DNA of 35,050 bases from an uncultured Pigmentiphaga sp. (GTDB taxonomy: Bacteria; Pseudomonadota; Gammaproteobacteria; Burkholderiales; Burkholderiaceae_B), in contig CALAGD010000027.1 in assembly GCA_937891425.1 (NCBI GenBank), forward strand, positions 1 through 35,050. The letters are read 5' to 3'. Shown piece after piece: positions 18,461 to 26,499 of this stretch (position 1 is the stretch's first letter; every line of letters starts with the position of its first letter). The notes beneath the pieces were generated by a model. That model did no database searches. It saw only the letters and a list, made by a program, of their open reading frames with translations, and was not told where the DNA came from. The translations under genes were made by a program, and so were the position numbers.

Positions 18461-19198
18461 GTGAAGATCACTTCGCCAACACGCCGATGCTTGCGGAATC
18501 GCCATGTCGGGTCCGTCGTGTTCGCCCTCGCAGCAACCACGCTGGCGGCTGGTGCATTCTCACCTGCGCAGGCCCAACTGTTCGCCGATGATCAGGCGCG
18601 GCAGGCCATCCTCAACCTGAGGCAGGAAGTTGCCAACTTGCGCGAAGAGGATCGCCGCGCGCGTATCCAGCTGGCCAGCCAGATCGAGCAGTTGCAGCAG
18701 CAGATCAGCCAGCTGCGCGGCCAGATCGAAACCCTGTCCAAACAGGTCGCCGATGGCGTGCCGCAACGCAATCAGGCCCAGGCCGGCAGCAGCACCGACC
18801 CCGCCGCACTGCTGAACGGTGCCTCCGACGAACAGGCGCTCTACGACAAGGCCATCGACAGTTTTCGCAAGGAAAACTACAAGGCGGCAACGGAACAATT
18901 CTCTGCATTCCTGTCGAAATATTCCGCCAGTCAGCTCGCCCCCACTGCCCAGTTTTATCTGGGCAGCAGCCTGTACGCGCAGAAGGAATACCAGAGCGCA
19001 ATCACCCAGCTGCAGGCCATGGTGAAAAACTGGCCCGACAATGCTCGCGCCCCGGACGCACTGCTGGTGATTGCGGGCAGTCAGATCGAACTGCGCAATT
19101 ACAATGGCGCCAAATCAACGTTGCAGCGCATCATACGAGACTATCCCAATGCGCCGGCGGCCGCTACTGCTCGTGAGCGCCTCAAACTGTTGCAATAA
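18461..19198 (+). CDS. cpoB: Cell division coordinator CpoB (YbgF)
   Basis: Periplasmic TPR protein that links Tol-Pal to septal peptidoglycan synthesis and binds TolA. The 245-residue product starts at GTG 18461, preceded by a strong AGGAG seven bases upstream; open sequence further upstream crosses the pal terminator and is not coding. A signal peptide ends at AQA38. A trimeric coiled coil follows (NLRQEVANLREEDRRARIQLASQIEQLQQQI...), then a Gly/Ser linker and about three TPR-like repeats (YDKAIDSFRKENYKAATEQFSAFLSKY; FYLGSSLYAQKEYQSAITQLQ; IAGSQIELRNYNGAKSTLQRII). The order is canonical, but the gene has its own leader after the pal terminator. Confidence 0.95.
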   Translation: MKITSPTRRCLRNRHVGSVVFALAATTLAAGAFSPAQAQLFADDQARQAILNLRQEVANLREEDRRARIQLASQIEQLQQQISQLRGQIETLSKQVADGVPQRNQAQAGSSTDPAALLNGASDEQALYDKAIDSFRKENYKAATEQFSAFLSKYSASQLAPTAQFYLGSSLYAQKEYQSAITQLQAMVKNWPDNARAPDALLVIAGSQIELRNYNGAKSTLQRIIRDYPNAPAAATARERLKLLQ

Positions 19199-19557
19199 CG
19201 CTGCCTTGAATTCCTGGAGAGCTACCGGCCACCCCCCGCGGCAGCATCCGCGGTGCAATACTGGCCCATTTGTTCCGCGGCCGCCCATTCTCTTCAAATC
19301 AAACACTTAGTAACATTCCCTTGCGCCCGCCAGCGCGCCACCCCGGCCTCCGAAACATGCCAGGCCACGCACTGCGCTCATCATTCTCCATCTGCAGGAC
19401 AACTCTCCGTATCGTACTTCTTTCAGAATACGGAAAATACAAATAGAATGTATCTACGTTTTGTCTGAGCCCCATTACGTCATACCACCTCACCGCAAAA
19501 CGAAGAGCGCTGGCGCGGCGGACGGGCACTCACCACTCTCCAGGGAGGAGCACACTC
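19199..19557. other. Intergenic region cpoB-gadB
   Basis: No gene is seen in these 359 bases. A CCGCGG-CAGCAT-CCGCGG hairpin lies near 19236-19253 without a U-tract. The stretch about 19410-19465 is clearly AT-rich compared with its surroundings and contains the gadB promoter candidate. The last 60 bases lead to a strong Shine-Dalgarno (GGGAGGAG) for gadB. Confidence 0.6.
19421..19449 (+). promoter_or_regulatory. Candidate promoter of gadB
   Basis: TTTCAG (19421-19426), a 17-base AT-rich spacer and TAGAAT (19444-19449) lie about 110 bases before gadB. The -10 is good but the -35 is poor, which would fit an activated or H-NS-silenced acid-stress promoter. That regulation is inference. Confidence 0.4.
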
Positions 19558-20946
19558 ATGACTCAGCAGTTCCGTCCGTCCGACCAGGATGATGTCTACG
19601 CCTCCGTGCTGCTCGCACGTGACCTTCCGAAAACCCGTTTCCCCGAGCGCGAACAGAACCCCCGTTCGGTATTCCACGCCGTGCGCGACGAGCTCATGCT
19701 CGATGGCAACTCCCGCCAGAACCTGGCCACGTTCTGCCAAACTTGGGTCGACGAAGAAATCCAGGAGCTCATGGCACTGTCGATCGACAAGAACATGATC
19801 GACAAGGACGAATACCCACAAACGGCGGAAATCGAACGGCGCTGCGTGGCCATGCTGGCCGAGCTGTGGAATTCACCCGAATCGAAAACGACCATGGGTT
19901 GCTCCACTGTCGGTTCGTCCGAAGCGGCCATGCTTGGTGGCCTGGCACTCAAATGGCAATGGCGCAAGAAACGTCAGGCCGCCGGCCTGCCTGCCGACCG
20001 TCCCAACCTCGTGTGCGGTCCGGTGCAAATTTGCTGGCACAAATTTGCACGCTATTTCGATGTCGAGCTGCGTGAAATTCCGCTCGAGGGCGATCGCCTC
20101 ATCATGAACCCCGAAGAGGTTCTCAAGCGCGTCGACGAGAACACCATCGGGGTCGTGCCCACCCTGGGCGTCACGTTCACCTGCCAGTACGAGCCGGTCA
20201 AGGCCGTCAGCGATGCGCTCGACAAGCTCCAGGCCGAAACCGGTCTCGACATTCCCATTCACGTCGATGGCGCCAGTGGCGGTTTTCTGGCCCCGTTCTG
20301 CGCGCCCGACCTGGTCTGGGATTTTCGCCTGCCGCGCGTGAAGTCCATCAACTCGTCGGGCCACAAGTTCGGGCTGGCACCCTTGGGCGTGGGCTGGGTA
20401 ATCTGGCGCCAAGCCAGCGATCTGCCGGAAGAGCTGATCTTCAACGTGAACTACCTGGGCGGCAACATGCCTACATTCGCGCTCAATTTCTCGCGCCCCG
20501 GCGGACAGATCATTTCGCAGTACTACAACTTCTTGCGCCTCGGACGCGAAGGCTACGCCAAGATTCACAACGCCTGCTACGACACGGCGGAATATCTGGC
20601 GTCGGAAATCGGCAAGATGGGCCCGTTCGAAATCCTGTTCGACGGCGACCGGCAGCGCGGCATTCCGGCTCTGGCCTGGAAATTGAAGGACGGCGCAAAC
20701 CTCGGCGGCTATACGCTGTACGACCTGGCGGACCGCCTGCGCGCGCGTGGCTGGCAGGTTCCGGCGTACTCGATGCCGCCCCATCGCGAAGACCTGGTGG
20801 TGCAGCGCATTCTGGTGCGCCACGGCGTCAGCCGCGACCTGGCGTCCCTGTTGCTCGATGATATTCGCCGGGCACTCGATTACTTTGCCAAGCACCCCGT
20901 GACCAAACCGTTGTCCCGAGAGGAAGCGGGAGGCTACAGTCACTGA
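19558..20946 (+). CDS. gadB: Glutamate decarboxylase
   Basis: PLP enzyme converting glutamate to GABA and CO2 while consuming a cytoplasmic proton; the core of glutamate-dependent acid resistance. The 462-residue sequence (E. coli GadB 466) has the group II decarboxylase signatures CSTVGSSEAAMLGGLALKW, IPIHVDGASGGFLAPF and INSSGHKFG, with the PLP lysine at K270, and NYLGGNMPTFALNFSRPGG. The carboxyl end retains a His (GGYSH), resembling the E. coli GadB tail whose penultimate His closes the active site at neutral pH. GGGAGGAG precedes the ATG. The glutamate/GABA antiporter gene follows after 139 bases and forms the functional pair. Confidence 0.96.
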   Translation: MTQQFRPSDQDDVYASVLLARDLPKTRFPEREQNPRSVFHAVRDELMLDGNSRQNLATFCQTWVDEEIQELMALSIDKNMIDKDEYPQTAEIERRCVAMLAELWNSPESKTTMGCSTVGSSEAAMLGGLALKWQWRKKRQAAGLPADRPNLVCGPVQICWHKFARYFDVELREIPLEGDRLIMNPEEVLKRVDENTIGVVPTLGVTFTCQYEPVKAVSDALDKLQAETGLDIPIHVDGASGGFLAPFCAPDLVWDFRLPRVKSINSSGHKFGLAPLGVGWVIWRQASDLPEELIFNVNYLGGNMPTFALNFSRPGGQIISQYYNFLRLGREGYAKIHNACYDTAEYLASEIGKMGPFEILFDGDRQRGIPALAWKLKDGANLGGYTLYDLADRLRARGWQVPAYSMPPHREDLVVQRILVRHGVSRDLASLLLDDIRRALDYFAKHPVTKPLSREEAGGYSH

Positions 20947-20980
20947 CCGCACGCAAACACATTTCACACGTAAAGAGTCA

Positions 20981-21008
20981 TCTGGCGGGTGCCACTCCAC
21001 CCGCCAGA
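20981..21008 (+). repeat. Strong hairpin between gadB and gadC
   Basis: TCTGGCGGGTG (20981-20991) pairs perfectly with CACCCGCCAGA (20998-21008) around a six-base loop. There is no U-tract after it. In an operon it could protect the gadB 3' end or act as a partial terminator that keeps antiporter levels below those of the enzyme. Confidence 0.6.
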
Positions 21009-21085
21009 CTTCCCCGCATTCGTACAAACCTGTTCCGGTTGCGCGGAATACTTGCACGCACGGAAATCATGAGCGAGGGTGACCT

Positions 21086-22654
21086 ATGGAGCGTCCATCC
21101 AGCACCACCAAGCAGCTAAGCCTGCTCGGGTTCTTTGCGATTACGGCGTCGATGGTGATGGCCGTCTACGAGTATCCCACTTTTGCCACATCGGGATTTA
21201 GCCTGGTATTTTTCCTGCTGCTTGGCGGGCTGCTATGGTTCGTCCCTGTCGGGCTCTGTGCCGCGGAAATGGCCACGGTCAAGGGCTGGGACGAAGGCGG
21301 CATATTTGCCTGGGTCAGCAATACGCTGGGAGAACGCTGGGGTTTCGCGGCGATCACGTTCACCTATCTGCAGATCGCGATCGGCTTCATCCCCATGATC
21401 TATTTCGTGCTCGGAGCGCTCTCCTACATCCTGAACTGGCCCGAGCTCAACACCGATCCCACCGTGAAGACCATCGCGGGCCTGATCATTCTGTGGGCGT
21501 TGGCGCTGACCCAGTTCGGCGGCACCAAGCACACCGCACAAATTGCCAAGGCCGGCTTCTTCCTGGGCATTCTTGTGCCGGCACTGACGCTGGTCGTACT
21601 GGCCATCCTGTACCTGGTCAGCGGCGCCCCGCTGGCCATCGAAATGAACGCCTCCACCTTCTTCCCGGATTTCACCAAACTCGGCACGCTGGTGGTGTTC
21701 GTGGCATTCATCCTCAGCTACATGGGGGTGGAGGCTTCGGCCACGCACGTCAATGAAATGCGCAACCCCGGGCGCGATTATCCCCTGGCGATTCTCATGC
21801 TCATGGTGGCCGCCATCTGCCTGAGCTCCATTGGTGGACTATCGGTTGCAGCAACCATTCCCGCACATGAAATCAACCTGTCTGCCGGTGTGGTACAAAC
21901 CTTCGAGGCGTTGCTTGGACATTTCGGCAAGAACCTTGAGTGGCTGGTGCGCGTCATCGCGGCCCTGCTGGTGCTGGGCGTGCTTGCCGAGATTTCCGCA
22001 TGGATCGTAGGTCCTTCGCGCGGCATGCTGGTCACCGCGCAAAAAGGCATCCTGCCGCAAAGCATGGCAAAGGTGAACAAGCACGACGTCCCGGTCAATC
22101 TGGTGATCTTCCAGCTGACCATCACGACCATCGCCATGATCGTGCTCACCATGAGCGGCGGCGGAAGCAACATTTCCTTCATGATCGCGCTGACGCTCAC
22201 GGTGCTGATCTACCTGTGCGCCTATTTCATGCTGTTCCTGGGTTATATGCAGCTGGTGCTACGCCAGCCCGACCAGCCACGCGCGTTCCATGTGCCCGGC
22301 GGTAAAGGCTTCAAGATCATCGTGGCGCTGTCTGGCCTGATCCTGTCGTTGCTGGCATTTCTGGTGTCGTTCGTGCCGCCCAGTTCATTGCCCGGTGGAG
22401 AAAGCCACTCGTTCTACGTCGAACTTCTCGCCGTCTGCTTCGTCATCGTGGTTGCGATTCCGTTCGTACTCTACGCCATCCATCAGAAGCATGGGAAAAC
22501 GATGGACGTCGACCTGGTACCGATCAAGACGCACAACTCGCCACAAGGCCACTACTTCATCCACCCGCGCGCGCGCCCCACTCACCACCTGGTGCGCCGG
22601 ACGGGCAGTACGGGTAGCACCGCTGCTGGCAATGGCAACGGTACCGGCCAGTAA
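21086..22654 (+). CDS. gadC: Glutamate/GABA antiporter GadC
   Basis: Inner-membrane APC-superfamily exchanger importing glutamate and exporting GABA. The 522-residue protein has about twelve membrane segments. It opens KQLSLLGFFAITASMVMAVYEYPTFATSGFSLVFFLL and contains the family stretch SYMGVEASATHVNEMRNPGRDYP and a long hydrophobic end. The carboxyl tail has NSPQGHYFIHPRAR followed by PTHHLV, the pH-gated C-plug of E. coli GadC (HPRARSPHYIV). About 20 extra residues of Gly/Ser/Thr/Asn follow beyond it. Paired with gadB at 139 bases spacing and likely co-transcribed. Convergent with the hns-like gene. Confidence 0.95.
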   Translation: MERPSSTTKQLSLLGFFAITASMVMAVYEYPTFATSGFSLVFFLLLGGLLWFVPVGLCAAEMATVKGWDEGGIFAWVSNTLGERWGFAAITFTYLQIAIGFIPMIYFVLGALSYILNWPELNTDPTVKTIAGLIILWALALTQFGGTKHTAQIAKAGFFLGILVPALTLVVLAILYLVSGAPLAIEMNASTFFPDFTKLGTLVVFVAFILSYMGVEASATHVNEMRNPGRDYPLAILMLMVAAICLSSIGGLSVAATIPAHEINLSAGVVQTFEALLGHFGKNLEWLVRVIAALLVLGVLAEISAWIVGPSRGMLVTAQKGILPQSMAKVNKHDVPVNLVIFQLTITTIAMIVLTMSGGGSNISFMIALTLTVLIYLCAYFMLFLGYMQLVLRQPDQPRAFHVPGGKGFKIIVALSGLILSLLAFLVSFVPPSSLPGGESHSFYVELLAVCFVIVVAIPFVLYAIHQKHGKTMDVDLVPIKTHNSPQGHYFIHPRARPTHHLVRRTGSTGSTAAGNGNGTGQ

Positions 22655-23135
22655 TTGAAGCAGGCGGCACATGGCCGCGGCCAGGAGGCAACTTCGATGC
22701 CCCCTGGCTGCTGCTGCGCCTGCGAAACTCCAGGTGTGCTGCCACCGCCGCGGGCGCACCAGCACACGCCCCCGGTACTGCCGAGCATCATGCCTGTCCA
22801 GCGTCATGCACTGACGCCATATCGGCCAACAAACGCTGCAGCCCGTCAGGCTCGCCTGATCGGCCAGGTTCAGGAAGCTTCCTGCTACGGCTACCGTTGC
22901 CCCCTGCCTGCTCCAATGAAAAATGGCGGCCTTCAGGCCGCCATTTGGACATCTTGTGCCGACACCGCCATGGGTGTCATGGTTACGGTCAGGATGGGCG
23001 CTCATGCGTCATGCCTCACGACAACTTCCGTTTTCGCTGCCCCGTTACTGACGCTGCATGAACCAGAGTCGGTGCACGTGACAGTCCGTGCGAAACCGCC
23101 TGACATACTTGTGCCGCACGCCGAGGCTTGCCACA
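22655..23135. other. Intergenic region gadC-hns
   Basis: Convergent region of 481 bases with no gene I can support. It contains the strong hairpin at 22921-22946 and a small GACACC/GGTGTC hairpin (22961-22978). An open frame begins at ATG 22697 behind a perfect AGGAGG (22683-22688), but it runs through the terminator hairpin and into the hns end without recognisable features. Confidence 0.5.
22915..22946 (-). terminator. Intrinsic terminator of the hns-like gene, possibly bidirectional
   Basis: An 11-base perfect stem (AAATGGCGGCC with GGCCGCCATTT, 4-base loop, 22921-22946) is followed on the minus strand by TTTTTC, giving an intrinsic terminator about 190 bases past the hns stop. On the plus strand only three T follow, so termination of gadC transcription there would be weaker. 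Confidence 0.7.
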
Positions 23136-23495
23136 CTACTTGATCAGGTACTTCTCGCGGTCTCCCTGCAGCCACTTCGGTGCGCGGCCGCGGCCGTTCC
23201 ACGTCTGACCGGTTTCAGGGTTGATGTACTTCGGCGGTGCCGCAGGTTCCTTGGGTGCGGCCTTGCGGCTGACCTTGCGCGCCGCTACAGCCTTTCTGCC
23301 AGCACGACGACGCGACGCCCCTGCTGCCGCGTCATCCTCCACGGCGGGGAAAGTGAGCTCTTCGGGTGTCAGCTGGTATTCGGCGATCAGGGCATTGATC
23401 TGCTTGATAACGGACGCAATTTCACGCTTGCGGGCCTGTTCGATTTTTCTTTCCAATGCTGCTCGCTCGGCAAGTAAGGCTCGATAGCTACCCAT
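23136..23495 (-). CDS. H-NS family nucleoid-associated protein
   Basis: Nucleoid-structuring DNA-binding protein of the betaproteobacterial H-NS class (relatives include Bordetella BpH3). In 119 residues it has an amino coiled-coil oligomerisation helix (YRALLAERAALERKIEQARKREIASVIKQINALIAEY), a basic Ala/Arg/Lys linker (about 55-85) and the carboxyl DNA-binding motif KYINPETGQTWNGRGRAPKWL, with the TWNGRGRAP core that inserts in the AT-rich minor groove. The ATG at 23495 follows AGGAG by eleven bases. It has its own near-consensus promoter on the minus strand. Which genes it silences is unknown; the neighbouring gad operon is a natural candidate by analogy to E. coli, where H-NS represses gad genes. 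Confidence 0.93.
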   Translation of the reverse strand: MGSYRALLAERAALERKIEQARKREIASVIKQINALIAEYQLTPEELTFPAVEDDAAAGASRRRAGRKAVAARKVSRKAAPKEPAAPPKYINPETGQTWNGRGRAPKWLQGDREKYLIK

Positions 23496-23819
23496 AGACT
23501 GTTCATCTCCTGAAAGCCGAATTCAAAAGCGGCTATTCTGCACTTTTTAGGGCAATTTTTCAAAAATTTCACCCGTACGGGGCATACTCCGCACGGCGTC
23601 AGCTCCAATTCAGAGCTCGCACGCAAAATATCACGACAGGGTTCGAAATGGATACTGGTGTGTTCCACTTCGTGTGTTGCCCGTTTCGTTTTATCAGTTG
23701 CCGCAGCAATGCCGGCCAATCCAGGCAGGCGCGCGAATGCGTCCGCCGGGCGGCCCGCGAACGCGGCCGCCAGAAAGTCGGGGAGTAAACGAGAGGAGGA
23801 GGTAGCGCGGCAGTTGCGA
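23496..23819. other. Intergenic region hns-rpoH
   Basis: No gene is recognised in these 324 bases. The left part holds the hns promoter and leader. A GC-rich hairpin (GGCGGCCCGCGAACGCGGCCGCC, one bulge, about 23750-23772) lies 50-70 bases beyond the rpoH stop without a U-tract; it may protect the rpoH 3' end. Confidence 0.4.
23535..23563 (-). promoter_or_regulatory. Sigma-70 promoter of the hns-like gene
   Basis: On the minus strand TTGAAA (23563-23558), a 17-base spacer and CAGAAT (23540-23535) lie in an A/T-tract-rich segment about 40 bases before the start codon. Runs of A and T around the spacer suggest intrinsic curvature, which could allow autoregulation by the H-NS protein. The leader also contains AGCCG/CGGCT arms (23516-23535). 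Confidence 0.6.
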
Positions 23820-24713
<894 letters not shown>

Positions 24714-24773
24714 TAAGGAGTCCCTTGCTGGATACGTGGTGGCGCGGTCTCGCGCCTGTTACACATGAGGTTC

Positions 24774-24803
24774 ATCTTAGCACTCTGACCATGAGAGTGC
24801 TAA
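24774..24803 (-). promoter_or_regulatory. Candidate promoter of rpoH overlapped by CIRCE
   Basis: Minus-strand TTAGCA (24803-24798), an 18-base spacer and TAAGAT (24779-24774) form a reasonable promoter with a start near 24767, leaving a leader of about 53 bases. The leader contains GGCGCG/CGCGCC arms (24741-24756) and a small AAGG/CCTT hairpin covering the Shine-Dalgarno (24715-24726). The operator and promoter share nearly the same bases. Confidence 0.45.
24777..24803. promoter_or_regulatory. CIRCE operator (HrcA-binding site) upstream of rpoH
   Basis: TTAGCACTC (24777-24785), nine bases and GAGTGCTAA (24795-24803) are an exact copy of the CIRCE inverted repeat bound by the heat-shock repressor HrcA. 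It starts 64 bases upstream of the rpoH start codon. HrcA control of rpoH has, as I recall, been proposed for betaproteobacteria from comparative genomics. hrcA itself is not in the window. Confidence 0.93.
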
Positions 24804-25057
24804 TTCGTTCCCGACATCACGCAAATGTTGTCGGAAATGGTTACGTTCAGTTACGGCCATTAACATCCATGTAACAAAAAGGCCAGGCGCCGTTCACCGC
24901 GGTCACCGCCCGTAACCCGCCGACCGAGATCTTGCGCTTCGCTTTTCGTGTGAACGCAAGGCCATGTGAAATGAAGAGAAAAAAGCCGAGTGTTGGGTTT
25001 ATGCATCGAACTTTGGCCCCCAACCCTAGTGTTTACCCTAGTGCCCAGAGCGTCACG
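24804..25057. other. Regulatory region between rpoH and the porin gene
   Basis: No gene is supported. The stretch contains an imperfect hairpin at 24931-24960 (CTTGCG/CGCAAG outer arms with TTCGC/GTGAA continuing inward past one bulge). It also holds an ACCCTAGTG direct repeat (25023-25031 and 25035-25043) just upstream of the porin -35. A short open frame starting at 24932 runs across the porin promoter and has no Shine-Dalgarno or family features. Confidence 0.5.
25023..25043 (+). repeat. Direct repeat ACCCTAGTG upstream of the porin promoter
   Basis: Two identical 9-base copies spaced by TTT (12-base period) end 14 bases upstream of the -35 hexamer. This is the position of an activator binding as a tandem dimer, for example an OmpR- or NarL-type response regulator. 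The regulator is not identified. Confidence 0.5.
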
Positions 25058-25086
25058 TTGACTTTGAAAAACCCGAACTGTAGATT
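25058..25086 (+). promoter_or_regulatory. Sigma-70 promoter of the porin gene
   Basis: TTGACT (25058-25063), a 17-base spacer and TAGATT (25081-25086) form a near-consensus promoter. Transcription would start near 25093, giving a leader of about 170 bases before the start codon at 25266. The long leader is typical of porin mRNAs controlled by small RNAs, but no sRNA site was identified. Confidence 0.8.
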
Positions 25087-25265
25087 GCATTACAGATTGT
25101 CATGGCAGCACCACCACGGGCACCAGGTGCCTCAGGTTCAAAAATGCGTTCCCACCGGCCTGCCGGCGCCAGCATTCCATGGCAACTGAAATTTGATTCG
25201 TTAGCTGGTGTGTCTGGTCGCACCGGAGCCCCATCAGTTTTCACTCTCTCGAGGAGATGTTCCAA

Positions 25266-26372
25266 ATGAAATTCAAGACAGCATGTCTCGCCGCATCGCT
25301 GGCTGCTGCGGGTCTAGCAACCACGGGTCTGGCCCACGCCCAGAGCAAGGTTGAACTCTACGGAATCATCGACGTCAACGTTCAGGCCTACAACAAGGCT
25401 CCCGATGGCCAAGGCGGTACCAAGACCGTCACCGGCATGGGCTCTGGCGGTCTGTCCGGTTCGCGTTGGGGTCTGCGCGGCACCGAAGACCTCGGCGGCG
25501 GCATGAAGGCCGTATTCCAGCTGGAAGGCGGTTTCAACGCTGCTACGGGCCGCTTTGCTGATTCCGGCCGCCTCTTCAACCGGGTCACCATGCTCGGTAT
25601 CGCCAGCAACTGGGGTCAAATCAGCATGGGCCGCCAATACTCGCCCGCGCACGCCAAGCTGATGTCGGTTCTGCCCTTCGCTGGTAGCGCCTTCGAAGCC
25701 GTTCCCTACGTCTCGCCCGTCCGTGCCGACAACAGCCTCACCTACAACGGCAAGTTCGGCGGCCTCGACTTCGGCGTCTACTACTCGTTCCGCGACTTCA
25801 ACGAACAAACCACGTTCGATGAAAACACCACCGGCCGCTGGGGCGTCGCTGCTCAGTACGACTTCAACCGTGACATCCGCGTCGTGGCCAGCTACGACCG
25901 CATGGAACACGGCGCTGGCTACCCGAACGTCGCTGGCTCCCTGGGTGAAGTCGACAACATCGCCGTCGGTACCCGCGTCAACATCAGCGGCATCAAGCTG
26001 ACTGCCCTGTATCGCAACCGCAAGACCGAAGTGGCCAACAACCCCGCTGTCAAGAGCCACTTCTTCGCGGTCGGTGCTGGCTACCAGTTCACGCCGCAAA
26101 TCTACGCTGGTCTGGCCTACTACTACGACAAGCTGAAGGATGACACCGCTGCTTCGCGTGCCGCCATCGGCGCCAGCCGCGACAGTGGCCGTTGGCACCA
26201 GATCGCCTTCCAGGGCATTTACAGCATGAGCAAGCGTACCAACCTGTACCTGGCCGTTGCCCATGCGCGTAACGGTGCGGTCGGCCTCGGCTTCGGCGGC
26301 GACGGCGATCGTTGGCGCTGGCAACAAGGCAACCAGACCGCTGGTATGGTTGGTATCCGCCACATGTTCTGA
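25266..26372 (+). CDS. General outer-membrane porin (betaproteobacterial OmpC/Omp32 family)
   Basis: Trimeric 16-strand diffusion porin of the outer membrane. The 368-residue product has a signal peptide ending at AHA25, then QSKVELYGIIDVNV, SRWGLRGTEDLGGGMKAVFQLEGGFN, LFNRVTMLGIASNWGQISMGRQYSPA (the loop 3 approach), NSLTYNGKFGGLDFGVYYSF and a terminal GNQTAGMVGIRHMF ending in phenylalanine, the assembly signal. The start at 25266 lies nine bases after GAGGAG; an ATG three codons upstream is too close to the Shine-Dalgarno. Codon use is markedly more biased (for example AAC, GGC, CGC, CTG) than in the neighbours, indicating very high expression, in agreement with the strong promoter and terminator. 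Confidence 0.95.
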   Translation: MKFKTACLAASLAAAGLATTGLAHAQSKVELYGIIDVNVQAYNKAPDGQGGTKTVTGMGSGGLSGSRWGLRGTEDLGGGMKAVFQLEGGFNAATGRFADSGRLFNRVTMLGIASNWGQISMGRQYSPAHAKLMSVLPFAGSAFEAVPYVSPVRADNSLTYNGKFGGLDFGVYYSFRDFNEQTTFDENTTGRWGVAAQYDFNRDIRVVASYDRMEHGAGYPNVAGSLGEVDNIAVGTRVNISGIKLTALYRNRKTEVANNPAVKSHFFAVGAGYQFTPQIYAGLAYYYDKLKDDTAASRAAIGASRDSGRWHQIAFQGIYSMSKRTNLYLAVAHARNGAVGLGFGGDGDRWRWQQGNQTAGMVGIRHMF

Positions 26373-26464
26373 TCTGGCTTACGGAACTACGCCTCAAGCC
26401 CGATTCGAAATACCAAAAACAATATTCTGCCCGCTACCCGGTCCGCCGGGCGGCGGGAACCCTC

Positions 26465-26499
26465 AGCCCCGCAGTCGCACGACGCGGGGCTTTTTATTT
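26465..26499 (+). terminator. Intrinsic terminator of the porin gene
   Basis: AGCCCCGC (26465-26472) pairs with GCGGGGCT (26484-26491) around an 11-base loop and is followed by TTTTATTT (26492-26499). It lies about 90 bases after the porin stop. Confidence 0.92.

Noticed and set aside
23630..23660. GGGTTCGAAAT resembling a tRNA T-arm
   Set aside because: No acceptor or anticodon stem can be built around it on either strand.
23387..23719. Minus-strand open frame overlapping the hns start (MNSLWVAIEP...)
   Set aside because: Its internal ATG lies next to the AGGAG, but the frame ends within hns and has no family features. The MGSYRALLAERAALERKIE frame is a full H-NS protein.
24932..25189. Small open frame upstream of the porin gene
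   Set aside because: It spans the near-consensus porin promoter, lacks a Shine-Dalgarno, and has no recognisable composition or domain.
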